DNA of 49,456 bases from an uncultured Fibrobacter sp. (GTDB lineage Bacteria; Fibrobacterota; Fibrobacteria; Fibrobacterales; Fibrobacteraceae): positions 77,289 to 126,744 of the forward strand of contig CAMJHM010000001.1 in assembly GCA_946405515.1 (NCBI GenBank). Reading direction: 5' to 3'. The notes below the pieces were generated by a model that did no database searches, had not been told where the DNA came from, and worked only from the letters and a program-made list of their open reading frames with translations. The translations under genes and the position numbers were made by a program. Numbering within the stretch: position 1 is the stretch's first letter; the number at the start of each line of letters is the position of its first letter. Below, piece after piece: positions 42,263-49,456 of the stretch.

Positions 42263-43648
42263 TTACTTCAAAGCCTCACGCAGATGGTTCGCGCTACCTT
42301 CGCGGGCAAGAATACCCGCATAGTTGAGCAGTTCCAAATAGCGCACGAAAATATCATATTCCAGCTTGACAGCCTTCATGTCGCTCTCGAGAGAGCTTTC
42401 CTTGGCGCGCAAAAGCAGCAGCGGATCGGAGCCGGCGTTAATTGCGAACTGTTCCATGAACCCGCTCGCGTTCACCTGTTGCACATATTCCTTCTGCACC
42501 TTCCACTGGCCAATCATGGCAAGCACTTCCTCGGTCAGGCGGGCCACCTTCTGGTTGATATCGCGCACGTCAGCGAGGTAGTCGCTTTCGGCATCGAGCT
42601 TGGCCACCTGGAGCTTGAGATCACCGTCCTTGCCGCTGTCGAAGAACGGCAGGCGGAAAGCGAGATTCACGAAGAACTTGTCGGCCGTTTTGCGGTTATC
42701 CTGGTCGGGGACAAGGATGCGCGCAACATCAGTGCAAAGCGTTATATCACTTGCCGTGCAACCCGTTTCCTTGACCCATTCATCCTTATAGTCCTTGTAA
42801 GTTCCTGTTCCAGAAACGTCGTAGGCATCCAGGTCCTTATACTTCTCCATCCGAGACTCAATCTGGAGCGAGTAACCGACACCGATATGCGAAATATAGT
42901 CGCGGCCCTTGCTCACGTCCTGCTTGGCCTGGGCGACTTCGCTATCGCGCTTGCCGCGGGCCATCGCCACCAGCGGGAAGTTCTCGTTCACTTCCACACC
43001 GTTAGAAAGGTTCTGAGCGAGTTCGTCCATTGTCGGGAGGAATGTGGAATCCAGGTCGACCCCATCGAAATCGGGCACCCAGATCTTCATCTTGAGTTCG
43101 GCATCGCGCAAAGCCGTGCTGTCCGAAAGCAAGTCCGCCTTCAAGGTAGCGCCCTTTTCCAGAGCGGCCATCAGGTCTTCGGGGTTGAAGGACGCCGAGC
43201 CGGACTTGAGGTGCAACACCTCGATGCGGTCGGAGTTCACCTGCAGCAACTGCTTGTTGATTTCGTTGATCTTCTTGCGCATCACGTAGCGCACGCCGCG
43301 TTCGTAGCGGTCGTACAGCAACAGGGAGCGTTCCACGCCAAAGCGGGCCAGTTCATACGACTTATTAGCCTCGTAACGTTCACGGTCGGCAGAACCTTCG
43401 CCGAACGTCTTGGGGCTCATGCGCAATTCAAAATCGTGCTTGGCAAAGCTAAAACCATCCAACTGGTAACGCAGTTCCATCTTGTCCCAGAGCTTCGTGT
43501 TCCTGGGAGAAGACGTTGCCTCGGAGCGCTTCTGTGCAGCCTCGAAACGGGGGTCAGTCTGCGCCGACTGGACAAGACGGTCCCACGTCAGCGGACCCGC
43601 ATACAGGGCCGCAGACAACATGATAGGGAGTGCAACAAAGCGCTTCAT
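42263..43648 (-). CDS. TolC-like outer-membrane channel protein (DUF4956-VTC operon)
   Basis: 461 residues; signal peptide M-K-R-F-V-A-L-P-I-M-L-S-A-A-L-Y-A, then long helices with the OEP pattern, including 'K-S-Y-E-L-A-R-F-G-V-E-R-S-L-L-L-Y' and 'F-F-V-N-L-A-F-R-L-P-F-F-D'. Only weakly like classical TolC, so the exact family is less sure. Start overlaps the HlyD-like stop by one base (TAATG), which indicates coupling. Confidence 0.7.
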   Translation of the reverse strand: MKRFVALPIMLSAALYAGPLTWDRLVQSAQTDPRFEAAQKRSEATSSPRNTKLWDKMELRYQLDGFSFAKHDFELRMSPKTFGEGSADRERYEANKSYELARFGVERSLLLYDRYERGVRYVMRKKINEINKQLLQVNSDRIEVLHLKSGSASFNPEDLMAALEKGATLKADLLSDSTALRDAELKMKIWVPDFDGVDLDSTFLPTMDELAQNLSNGVEVNENFPLVAMARGKRDSEVAQAKQDVSKGRDYISHIGVGYSLQIESRMEKYKDLDAYDVSGTGTYKDYKDEWVKETGCTASDITLCTDVARILVPDQDNRKTADKFFVNLAFRLPFFDSGKDGDLKLQVAKLDAESDYLADVRDINQKVARLTEEVLAMIGQWKVQKEYVQQVNASGFMEQFAINAGSDPLLLLRAKESSLESDMKAVKLEYDIFVRYLELLNYAGILAREGSANHLREALK

Positions 43649-44754
43649 TATTTCTTACCGTCTTTCTTGAGATGTTGTTGAATAACGCCCATTTCCGCGA
43701 TGGTCACCATTTCGCCCAGGAGGAACGGATTCTCTTCGGGGATCTTGATGGTCACTTCACGACCGTACACCGGCAATTCCGGCATTTTCCACATACGGGT
43801 CGGGAACGGAACGATACGGCTGGAGAGGCCGACAACTTCGCCGACAACCGCCTTGCCCGTACCGGCAAGCGTGGTCACCTTCACAGTCTCGCCCACGTCC
43901 ATGTTCTGGTAAATCTGTTCGTTGATGTAGCCACGGATAATCGTCGGACGCTTGTGCGTGAGGGTGAGAATCGGGGCAAAGCTCGAAACCTTTTCGCCAT
44001 CGCGGACGTTCACGTCACCGACCACCCAGTTTTCCTTGGCAATCTGGACGAGGTCTTCCTGCTGTTTCTGGAGTTCGGCCAGTTCCTTCTTCAGGTTCTC
44101 GACTTCGCTCTGGCCACTCGTCTTCTGCAGGCGGCCGCTGCCGCGCAAAAGGGCAATCTGCTGGTTCGCGCTCTTGGTCGCCAGCGCAAGTTCGTTCTTG
44201 AGGCTCTTGATCTGCATGGCCATGGCGTCATTGCCGTCGCTGTTGGACTTCGAGTTCGAGAGGCTCTTGAGCTTGGCGGAAATTTCCTTGTTCTTCTGGT
44301 ATTCCGTCTCGAGGTTGCGGATTTCGGCGCTGAGAGTGAGGCGCCTGGTTTCGAGGTTCGCCTTGACTTCGGCCACCTTCTGGTCAATTTCGGCGGAACT
44401 CAGGTTGCTGCGGCCTTCGAGGGCGTCAATCTCGCGGGTGACCTCGGAGATGCGGAGGGTCAGGTCCGGACGGTTGATTTCGACAATCGTGTCGCCCACC
44501 TGGAGTTCCTGGCCGGGAACCACGTGGACCTTCACGATTTCGGTTGCGGAGGGCACGCTGATAATGGTTTCGTTCGCATCGGCGATGCCGCGGAACATGG
44601 CGACCTTGCCCTGGTAGACCAAGCCAAGGACGATAGCAAAAACAACACAGAAAGCCCAAGCCAAAGACAGCTTGTGAGTATAGACGTAGGCGACGCCCGC
44701 ATTATTCTTGTGGGTGTTCCAGAAATTGTCGAGAAGATCTTCAAGTTTGTGCAT
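43648..44754 (-). CDS. HlyD-like membrane fusion protein (DUF4956-VTC operon)
   Basis: 368 residues. One membrane segment at about residues 30-48, then a lipoyl half ('S-V-P-S-A-T-E-I-V-K-V-H-V-V-P-G-Q'), a long Lys/Gln/Leu-rich coiled coil (about 105-240), second lipoyl half ('W-V-V-G-D-V-N-V-R-D-G-E-K-V') and a beta domain. It should link the inner membrane to the TolC-like channel encoded next. ATG preceded by GGGGAGGATACA; 12 bp after the DUF4956 gene. Confidence 0.82.
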   Translation of the reverse strand: MHKLEDLLDNFWNTHKNNAGVAYVYTHKLSLAWAFCVVFAIVLGLVYQGKVAMFRGIADANETIISVPSATEIVKVHVVPGQELQVGDTIVEINRPDLTLRISEVTREIDALEGRSNLSSAEIDQKVAEVKANLETRRLTLSAEIRNLETEYQKNKEISAKLKSLSNSKSNSDGNDAMAMQIKSLKNELALATKSANQQIALLRGSGRLQKTSGQSEVENLKKELAELQKQQEDLVQIAKENWVVGDVNVRDGEKVSSFAPILTLTHKRPTIIRGYINEQIYQNMDVGETVKVTTLAGTGKAVVGEVVGLSSRIVPFPTRMWKMPELPVYGREVTIKIPEENPFLLGEMVTIAEMGVIQQHLKKDGKK

Positions 44755-44766
44755 TGTATCCTCCCC

Positions 44767-45450
44767 TTACATTTCCGTCGTCGCGTCTTGCATCATGAAC
44801 TGGACATCCGAAATTCCCTCGATCTTGGAAAGGTCATTCAGGATTTCGGCAGCGGGCTTCGTCGCACGCAGGCGAATCTGGTAGGCGACATCCAGACGGG
44901 CGCCGCCATCAACTTCGCGCATGGTGATGAGAATGAAAGTCTTGAGGCTCGTCTTCATGATATGTTCGACCTGGGCACGGGCATCACCTTCGTTCGGGAG
45001 AGCAAAGCGGAGCATGCCGTCAAAGAAGTGCTTGGTACCGAGACCCGTGCGGGACAGGAGGAAGGCGACACAGCAGAAGGCAATCGTACCGCCGACAGCG
45101 GCACCCCAGGCATACACACCGCAGCCGATACCCGCACCTAGCGCCGCAAATATGAACATGATATCTCGCGGGTCCTTGAAACTCGTACGGAAGCGGACCA
45201 CCGAAAGCGCACCCATCATACCGAGACCGCGCCCGACGTTATCACCGATGGCCTGCATGATCATCGCAGCCGCAACCGAGCTCAGAACAATGCCCTGGAC
45301 GAAGTTCCTAGAATAGGAAAGCCCGAGGAAGGTCTTTTCGTAAGTCCAGCCGATTGCCGAAGATAAGATAAAGGCAAGGCAAAGCGTATATGCCAACGTG
45401 ATAATAGTAGCGTTGGTCGTACTTGATTGAACCGCAAGAAGGTCTAACAT
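44767..45450 (-). CDS. DUF4956 membrane protein
   Basis: 227 residues; ATG preceded by GGAGAGCATA. Four hydrophobic segments fill the first ~130 residues, and the central 'M-G-A-L-S-V-V-R-F-R-T-S-F-K-D-P-R-D' is the DUF4956 signature. The C-terminal ~90 residues are a soluble ACT/ferredoxin-like domain. DUF4956 proteins are typically encoded beside VTC-domain proteins. First gene of the five-gene operon ending at the terminator at 39672-39690. Confidence 0.88.
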   Translation of the reverse strand: MLDLLAVQSSTTNATIITLAYTLCLAFILSSAIGWTYEKTFLGLSYSRNFVQGIVLSSVAAAMIMQAIGDNVGRGLGMMGALSVVRFRTSFKDPRDIMFIFAALGAGIGCGVYAWGAAVGGTIAFCCVAFLLSRTGLGTKHFFDGMLRFALPNEGDARAQVEHIMKTSLKTFILITMREVDGGARLDVAYQIRLRATKPAAEILNDLSKIEGISDVQFMMQDATTEM

Positions 45451-45732
45451 TATGCTCTCCGTATTTGATTACGTTTTTCCACAAAGGCAAAAGGAGCTAT
45501 TGCACCCTCATCAATAGCCCAAGCACCTAGGCTATCCAAAAATAACAAAAGGGCTTAAAAAACGTTTGAAAAAAGAAAAATACACGTTGCTGACGACAAC
45601 AACAACACGCAAAATTCTCAACATCTACAACGCATTTTCCATCCCACGTAAATTTTCCAGCCCCATCAGACAAGTTCAAGCCGAATCAGCCGGCCAGTTT
45701 GTTAACAAAAGTTAACGGCAGGGTGAAAAAAT
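45451..45732. promoter_or_regulatory. Upstream region of the DUF4956 operon
   Basis: No gene is seen in the 334-bp gap. It must hold the operon promoter, but I cannot place -35/-10 boxes with confidence. Two GTTAAC palindromes separated by AAAA (45701-45716) are the only symmetric site and could be an operator. Confidence 0.4.
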
Positions 45733-45750
45733 CCCCGTCAAAGCGGGGAA
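45733..45750 (-). terminator. Terminator of the small-lipoprotein operon
   Basis: TCCCCG-TCAAAG-CGGGGA; on the minus strand the stem is followed by TTTTTT. It lies 35 bp past the stop of the gene at 45785. Confidence 0.85.
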
Positions 45751-45784
45751 AGACAATTTTCAGACAATGCAAGAATCGCAAGAA

Positions 45785-46282
45785 CTACTCGCAAGGTCCC
45801 GCAGATTCCAGCATATCTTCTGTTATGCGGTAGAGCATGCCGATAGTCTGACACTCTCCTCGTTCAACGCAGAAATCACACTCCCCTATATCTCTATATG
45901 AAGAAAACTTTCGGACGTCATTCGGTTTGAAATTTTTTCCTTCATACACAAGACATCTCGAAGAATCCGTATTCGGATAAAAAACTAACCGCACATCATA
46001 AAGCGGGCTGTCGTCACTCCACCTGAGACCACTCTCTTGAAGGAAGGGGAAATATTCCCCAGGAGAGCGATAAGCAGTATCATTTGGAGGTACAATCAAA
46101 GAATCACCACGATTAAAGCCGTCATCAGACGTCCCATACAAAAAGGACACGTTCGCATTTGTTTCATTTAAATATATCGGCTCGTAATTTGGACACTCAC
46201 TTTCGGAACAGCCGCCCAGCAAGATCAAAGCCGCCAATAACAAAAAAATTTTCTCTTTTCCTAGCCCTAATTTCAGTTGCAT
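45785..46282 (-). CDS. Small lipoprotein, Cys-rich C-terminus, function unknown
   Basis: 165 residues; lipobox I-L-L-G-G-C, then C-P-N-Y-E-P-I-Y, a stretch on 'F-L-Y-G-T-S-D-D-G-F-N-R-G-D-S', and a C-terminal region with C-D-F-C and E-C-Q-T-I. Not recognised as a family. It overlaps the previous gene by 10 bp and is the last gene before the terminator. Confidence 0.75.
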   Translation of the reverse strand: MQLKLGLGKEKIFLLLAALILLGGCSESECPNYEPIYLNETNANVSFLYGTSDDGFNRGDSLIVPPNDTAYRSPGEYFPFLQESGLRWSDDSPLYDVRLVFYPNTDSSRCLVYEGKNFKPNDVRKFSSYRDIGECDFCVERGECQTIGMLYRITEDMLESAGPCE

Positions 46283-46734
46283 TCTTTCGCTCTATCAATT
46301 AAAGACGCTGTAATTATATACTGGTATAACTGCAAACGAACCCCCGGCATGGCAACATCATCCTCTATTTTTTGATAAGATTCAATTGAACGAATATCTA
46401 TATCCTTGTTTTCTACGTCTCCCACGAAATCAAGACATTTCGCCGACTCCGTCAAGAAAACCATTTTGACACCAATCGGCTTTCCAAAGAGGTACAAGCC
46501 TTGATTATTTGAAGGAACGTTCTTTTCTCTAGATGTGTCTGAGTAATAAAACCGTTCTTGATCTTTTACTATAGCATTCAATGTATCACCATCTATAAAA
46601 AAAGACATTTCCACATCAACCCCAGATTCATTTTTTAATCCGACAATATCATCATGAACAGCCTCCTCACAATCTTCGCAATCGGAACATGCAGATAGCA
46701 TCAAGATAAATAATAAGGCAAGTAACGTTTTCAT
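46273..46734 (-). CDS. Small lipoprotein, tandem paralogue A
   Basis: 153 residues; signal peptide and lipobox M-L-S-A-C-S-D-C-E-D-C identical to the next paralogue upstream (46878-47360). Both share patterns N-E-S-G-x-D-V-E, D-T-S-R, K-C-x-x-F-x-G and D-I-R-x-I-x-S-Y-x-K. Unknown function. The 3' end of the metalloprotease-like gene is duplicated just upstream (46744-46773). Confidence 0.8.
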   Translation of the reverse strand: MKTLLALLFILMLSACSDCEDCEEAVHDDIVGLKNESGVDVEMSFFIDGDTLNAIVKDQERFYYSDTSREKNVPSNNQGLYLFGKPIGVKMVFLTESAKCLDFVGDVENKDIDIRSIESYQKIEDDVAMPGVRLQLYQYIITASLIDRAKECN

Positions 46735-46743
46735 TCCTATCCC

Positions 46744-46773
46744 CTACATACTAGTCCAATAGTTAAACAAGGC
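46744..46773 (-). pseudogene. Duplicated 3' end of the HExxH lipoprotein gene
   Basis: Thirty bases identical to 47370-47399; read on the minus strand they encode A-L-F-N-Y-W-T-S-M and stop, the last residues of the upstream HExxH lipoprotein. A footprint of the tandem duplication that made the two small lipoproteins. Confidence 0.85.
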
Positions 46774-46877
46774 TTCTCAATAAGTCCTGCTACAATGCTG
46801 AGTCTTCCATTTTTCATTTTCACTTATTTCTAAATATCACATGGTAAAGCGTCAAAACATCTCTTTTTTCCAATGTA

Positions 46878-47360
46878 TCACTTGCAAGAACCCACCTGTT
46901 TAAGTAAATTCGGAGAAATTATATACTCATAAGCCTGAACGTTTCCTCCAGTTGTTGAAACAGGTTCGCCCACCTTTTTATATGAATCAATGACACGAAT
47001 ATCCGTTTTTTCATCCTTAACAGGTCCAATAAACGAAATGCACTTTGTTGAATCCCCTAAAATTTTTATTTTCACATCTATCATTGCAGAATTACAACCA
47101 TTAACATATAGACCGCATTGGCACCACAAAACATTCCATCCTCTACTCGTATCAACAAACATAAAGGAATCACCGTCTTTTATCACTGTCATAAAAGTCC
47201 CTTCCATCTCGGAATTCTCCATATAAAACGTTATTTCAACATCAGAGCCCGATTCATTCACAATTCCCTTAAGTTCGTTAATTTCATAATCCACACAATC
47301 TTCGCAATCGGAACATGCAGATAACATCAAGATAAATAATAAGGCAAGTAATGTTTTCAT
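46878..47360 (-). CDS. Small lipoprotein, tandem paralogue B
   Basis: 160 residues; lipobox M-L-S-A-C, paralogue of 46273-46734 with an identical first 22 residues and the same motif order. Contains extra Cys residues (W-C-Q-C-G). It starts 9 bp after the stop of the HExxH lipoprotein gene. Function unknown; likely envelope-exposed. Confidence 0.8.
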   Translation of the reverse strand: MKTLLALLFILMLSACSDCEDCVDYEINELKGIVNESGSDVEITFYMENSEMEGTFMTVIKDGDSFMFVDTSRGWNVLWCQCGLYVNGCNSAMIDVKIKILGDSTKCISFIGPVKDEKTDIRVIDSYKKVGEPVSTTGGNVQAYEYIISPNLLKQVGSCK

Positions 47361-47369
47361 CCCTATTCC

Positions 47370-49071
47370 CTACATACTAGTCCAATAGTTAAACAAGGCA
47401 TCCAAATCAGAACTTGTATATTTTCGACCATTTTTTCCTGACGGATACTTTTCTTTTAAATAAGTCTTCAATTTAGAAAAAGATTTTGTTTTAAAAAACG
47501 CCTTTTCTACATCTACTATTGAAAAACCAGAAACTTTATCTTTTTTTGACATACCATCAACTGTATAAGAATCGTCATCGACCAAATCAGGAACTAATCC
47601 AGTATAATCATGGAAATACTTTAACGTGTCAATTCCATACCGGGTTTTTACAAATATCCACTCCATTCCCCGCGCATATGTATTACGAAAGCCATAAGGC
47701 AAATCAAAGAATTCAGACAAAGATTGCGAAGAATTCCAATAATGTGAGGTATGAGCAACTTCGTGAATTACCGTTGAATATATTTCCAAAGATTTACGGC
47801 CATAAGTAGATATGCATATTTCTTCCAAACCACCTAAATTATAACTATACCGACCATTCGACTCTCCAGCTCCACACCCAATAAAAGGCCCACTAGTGGG
47901 AATATTATTTTTATAATCCTTCTTGTTCTTATAATATACTTCAATATCTAAGCTAAAGTTTGTCGCCGTATTCTGTCTCGGTCTCTTCAAACCAAAATTA
48001 TTCCCATACCAGTATTGGTAGGCAGCAGTCCACACAATACACCACTTGGCCTTGTCCCCTGTAAACTTTTCATTCCAATCCTTCTTTTTATTGTTGTTCT
48101 CAATTTCAAGGTCCTCTCCATAAAAAGAATGTCCGTCTTCCAGCAAGAAATCATCTGAGTCAAAATTTGCCTCGTAGTCAATAGAAAGAATCCACTTTTC
48201 TGGAATTTTAAAATTACCATTTTCGTCCGTATACGCCGTGCGCCAATAATAAGAATAGCCTCCAGTTACACGGACACCCACAAGATTCTGCGCATGCAGA
48301 GTATCATCTTCGAATTCCAAATGCCCCTTGTAACTTTTACCTTTTCCAAAAAGAGACCACGCATACGTATTCTTTTTAGCCAAGGCAAGATTCTGCGATA
48401 GCGAAGGTTCCCTATCTTCTGCGTTTCCGGTCATCTGAAGCGAAGTCCATGCAACCTCCTGCAAAGAAACACCCAAGTCATTCAACTTTTCGACAACGGA
48501 ATTTCCACGAGAAGCCCTTTTCAGAACCGAGCGGGCAGCAGAAATAGAATCTAGTTCACCGTCTTCATCATCCAACGGCTCCACGAGGAAAAGTTCCTTG
48601 ATTACATCGTATTTCGTAGAGCCAAAATCAAAGTCGGCAGGAACCGCTGCAAAATACGGCTTGACAGAATCAGGCAAAGAGGGGTCTACATAAACCGCAG
48701 GTTTCTTAATAGGCTTGTAGTCAAGCGGATGCTTGAAATACACCACGGTCGTATCGCGAGATTTCAATTCAGCAAGTTCGTCTTTCCCACGGACAAGGAA
48801 CCGCACATAAAGATAATTCGGCTTCAATTCCATACTTTCCACTTCGGCAGAATCAATTGCAGAAGATTTTGCCAAAATGCTTTTTCTCATAGCCTTGTTC
48901 ATATTTTCAATAGAATACGGATCAAGGCTCGGGTCACTCACGATTGCACTCGTAAGCACGTTGACATTCGAGTCCTCTGCTTGCATGGAATCAGTCCCAA
49001 CCGACAAGTCGGAATTAGAACACCCTAGAACAAATAAAAGCAACGCCGAAGCGTATATGTTTTTTTTTCAT
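47370..49071 (-). CDS. HExxH (putative zinc metalloprotease) lipoprotein, start broken by a nine-A tract
   Basis: About 557 residues are open from 49043. The motif V-I-H-E-V-A-H-T-S-H-Y-W is a zincin-type site (HEVAH codons at 47765-47751). A lipobox F-V-L-G-C lies at the very start of the open frame. The normal start is at ATG 49071, after a CGAGGGGATTGG ribosome site. With eight A after the ATG, it would read M-K-K-N-I-Y-A-S-A-L-L-L-F-V-L-G-C, a perfect lipoprotein signal. The sequence has nine A (49060-49068), which shifts the frame. Either a sequencing error in the run or a real off-switch. First gene of the four-gene lipoprotein operon. Confidence 0.75.
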
Positions 49072-49183
49072 TCCAATCCCCTCGTTTAAAACAACTTTAT
49101 TAATATAAATAAAGTTTTGCTTGTAAAGTATTTGTAAGTAAAATAAAATATTTTTACAATAAGTTAATTGGCAACAAAAAAAA

Positions 49184-49202
49184 AGATGGCGCAAGGCCAT
49201 CT
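49184..49202 (-). terminator. Terminator following gltD
   Basis: AGATGGC / GCCATCT, seven-pair stem with loop GCAAG; on the minus strand followed by nine T (49176-49184). It lies downstream of the glutamate synthase gene in its direction. Confidence 0.8.
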
Positions 49203-49310
49203 CTTTAATATCCTTCGTGCTTGGAAAAGGAACCTAGCGAGACCAGGAGTCGAGCCCCCGTAGCGTACTAAAGCGTACGTGAGGGGGCGAGCGACGAACT
49301 ATCGCGACGG

Positions 49311-49456
49311 TTACTTTTTCAAGAACTCATTTATACCAGCCGCGGCGCGGCGACCTTCACCCATAGCGAGGATCACAGTGGCAGCGCCGAGCACGATGTC
49401 ACCACCGGCATAGACCTTCTCCATGAAAGTCTTGTTGGCGGTTGCATCTTCGAGAA
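49311..49456 (-). CDS. gltD: Glutamate synthase small subunit, C-terminal end (cut by the window edge)
   Basis: The last 48 codons on the minus strand read V-Y-A-G-G-D-I-V-L-G-A-A-T-V-I-L-A-M-G-E-G-R-R-A-A-A and end N-E-F-L-K-K-stop. This is the typical C-terminus of NADPH-dependent glutamate synthase small subunit and relatives (FAD/NADPH-binding GltD family), which pass electrons for making glutamate from glutamine and 2-oxoglutarate. The rest of the gene is outside the window. Other GltD-like oxidoreductases share this ending, so the symbol is likely but not certain. Confidence 0.75.
   Translation of the reverse strand, partial: LEDATANKTFMEKVYAGGDIVLGAATVILAMGEGRRAAAGINEFLKK

Noticed and set aside
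43630..45141. A 503-residue open frame on the + strand across the DUF4956 operon
   Set aside because: Antisense to HlyD and DUF4956 genes that have good ribosome sites and signatures.
49203..49310. A possible tRNA or small RNA near CCCCCG...GGGGG after gltD
   Set aside because: There is some symmetry (CCCCC/GGGGG and repeated AGCGTAC) but no tRNA arms, anticodon loop or CCA-type end; left unassigned.

Overview
The window most likely comes from a Fibrobacter species (phylum Fibrobacterota). One lipoprotein (30617-33292) ends in the 'Fibrobacter succinogenes major paralogous' domain. Many other secreted proteins have a lipobox followed by a Ser/Asp-rich linker, as is usual in that genus. Most genes are of moderate GC; the C-terminal parts of the effector genes at 11.0-15.1 kb and the lipoprotein cluster at 45.8-49.1 kb are visibly AT-rich. 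No rRNA, tRNA, CRISPR array or insertion sequence was seen.

1-15.3 kb holds the 3' half of an extracellular contractile injection system (eCIS) locus, all on the + strand and mostly with overlapping genes. In order it has a baseplate J-like protein (cut by the window edge), a fibre-like protein, a second baseplate protein with the W-T-D-Y-N-P-H-D-P-G motif, a short tape-measure protein, an AAA+ ATPase, and a secreted/membrane protein with a degenerate GH18-like barrel. Then come five cargo genes. All five carry the same short N-terminal tag (S-[VI]-[LM]-D-x-S-x-Q-x-x-x-L-Q-R-K-A-D) at residues 21-39. One is tag-only, one has a GxSxG hydrolase motif, and three have a DUF4157 module (HEAWH) followed by unrelated, AT-rich C-terminal domains, one of them kinase-like. 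A small HTH gene is translationally coupled to the last cargo gene. This is the most interesting system in the window: a polymorphic cargo cassette with a shared loading tag.

15.3-18.9 kb: an orphan RelB/DinJ-type antitoxin, an AIPR-family (abortive-infection-like) protein, and a divergent leucine-rich-repeat protein. 18.9-24.4 kb: two tandem S41 peptidase lipoproteins, an M23 peptidase lipoprotein and an FKBP-type prolyl isomerase lipoprotein. 24.5-28.5 kb: glmS, a hot-dog thioesterase and scpA. 28.5-34.3 kb: a CotH lipoprotein, the PKD/FISUMP lipoprotein, a small zinc-ribbon-like protein and a YugP-type zinc peptidase.

34.5-39.6 kb (minus strand): a TolC-HlyD-ABC2-ABC2 export operon with no ATPase gene. 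39.7-45.5 kb (minus): a five-gene operon of DUF4956 membrane protein, HlyD-like protein, TolC-like protein, VTC-domain protein and a lamin-tail-domain lipoprotein, closed by a clear terminator. 45.8-49.1 kb (minus): an HExxH lipoprotein whose start is broken by a nine-A tract, followed by three small lipoproteins, two of them tandem duplicates. The window ends in the 3' end of a glutamate synthase small-subunit gene.

The intergenic DNA contains dispersed hairpin repeats. One family has identical flanks around a stem whose sequence changes with base pairing kept. An inverted run of the same repeat type encodes the signal peptide of one S41 peptidase.
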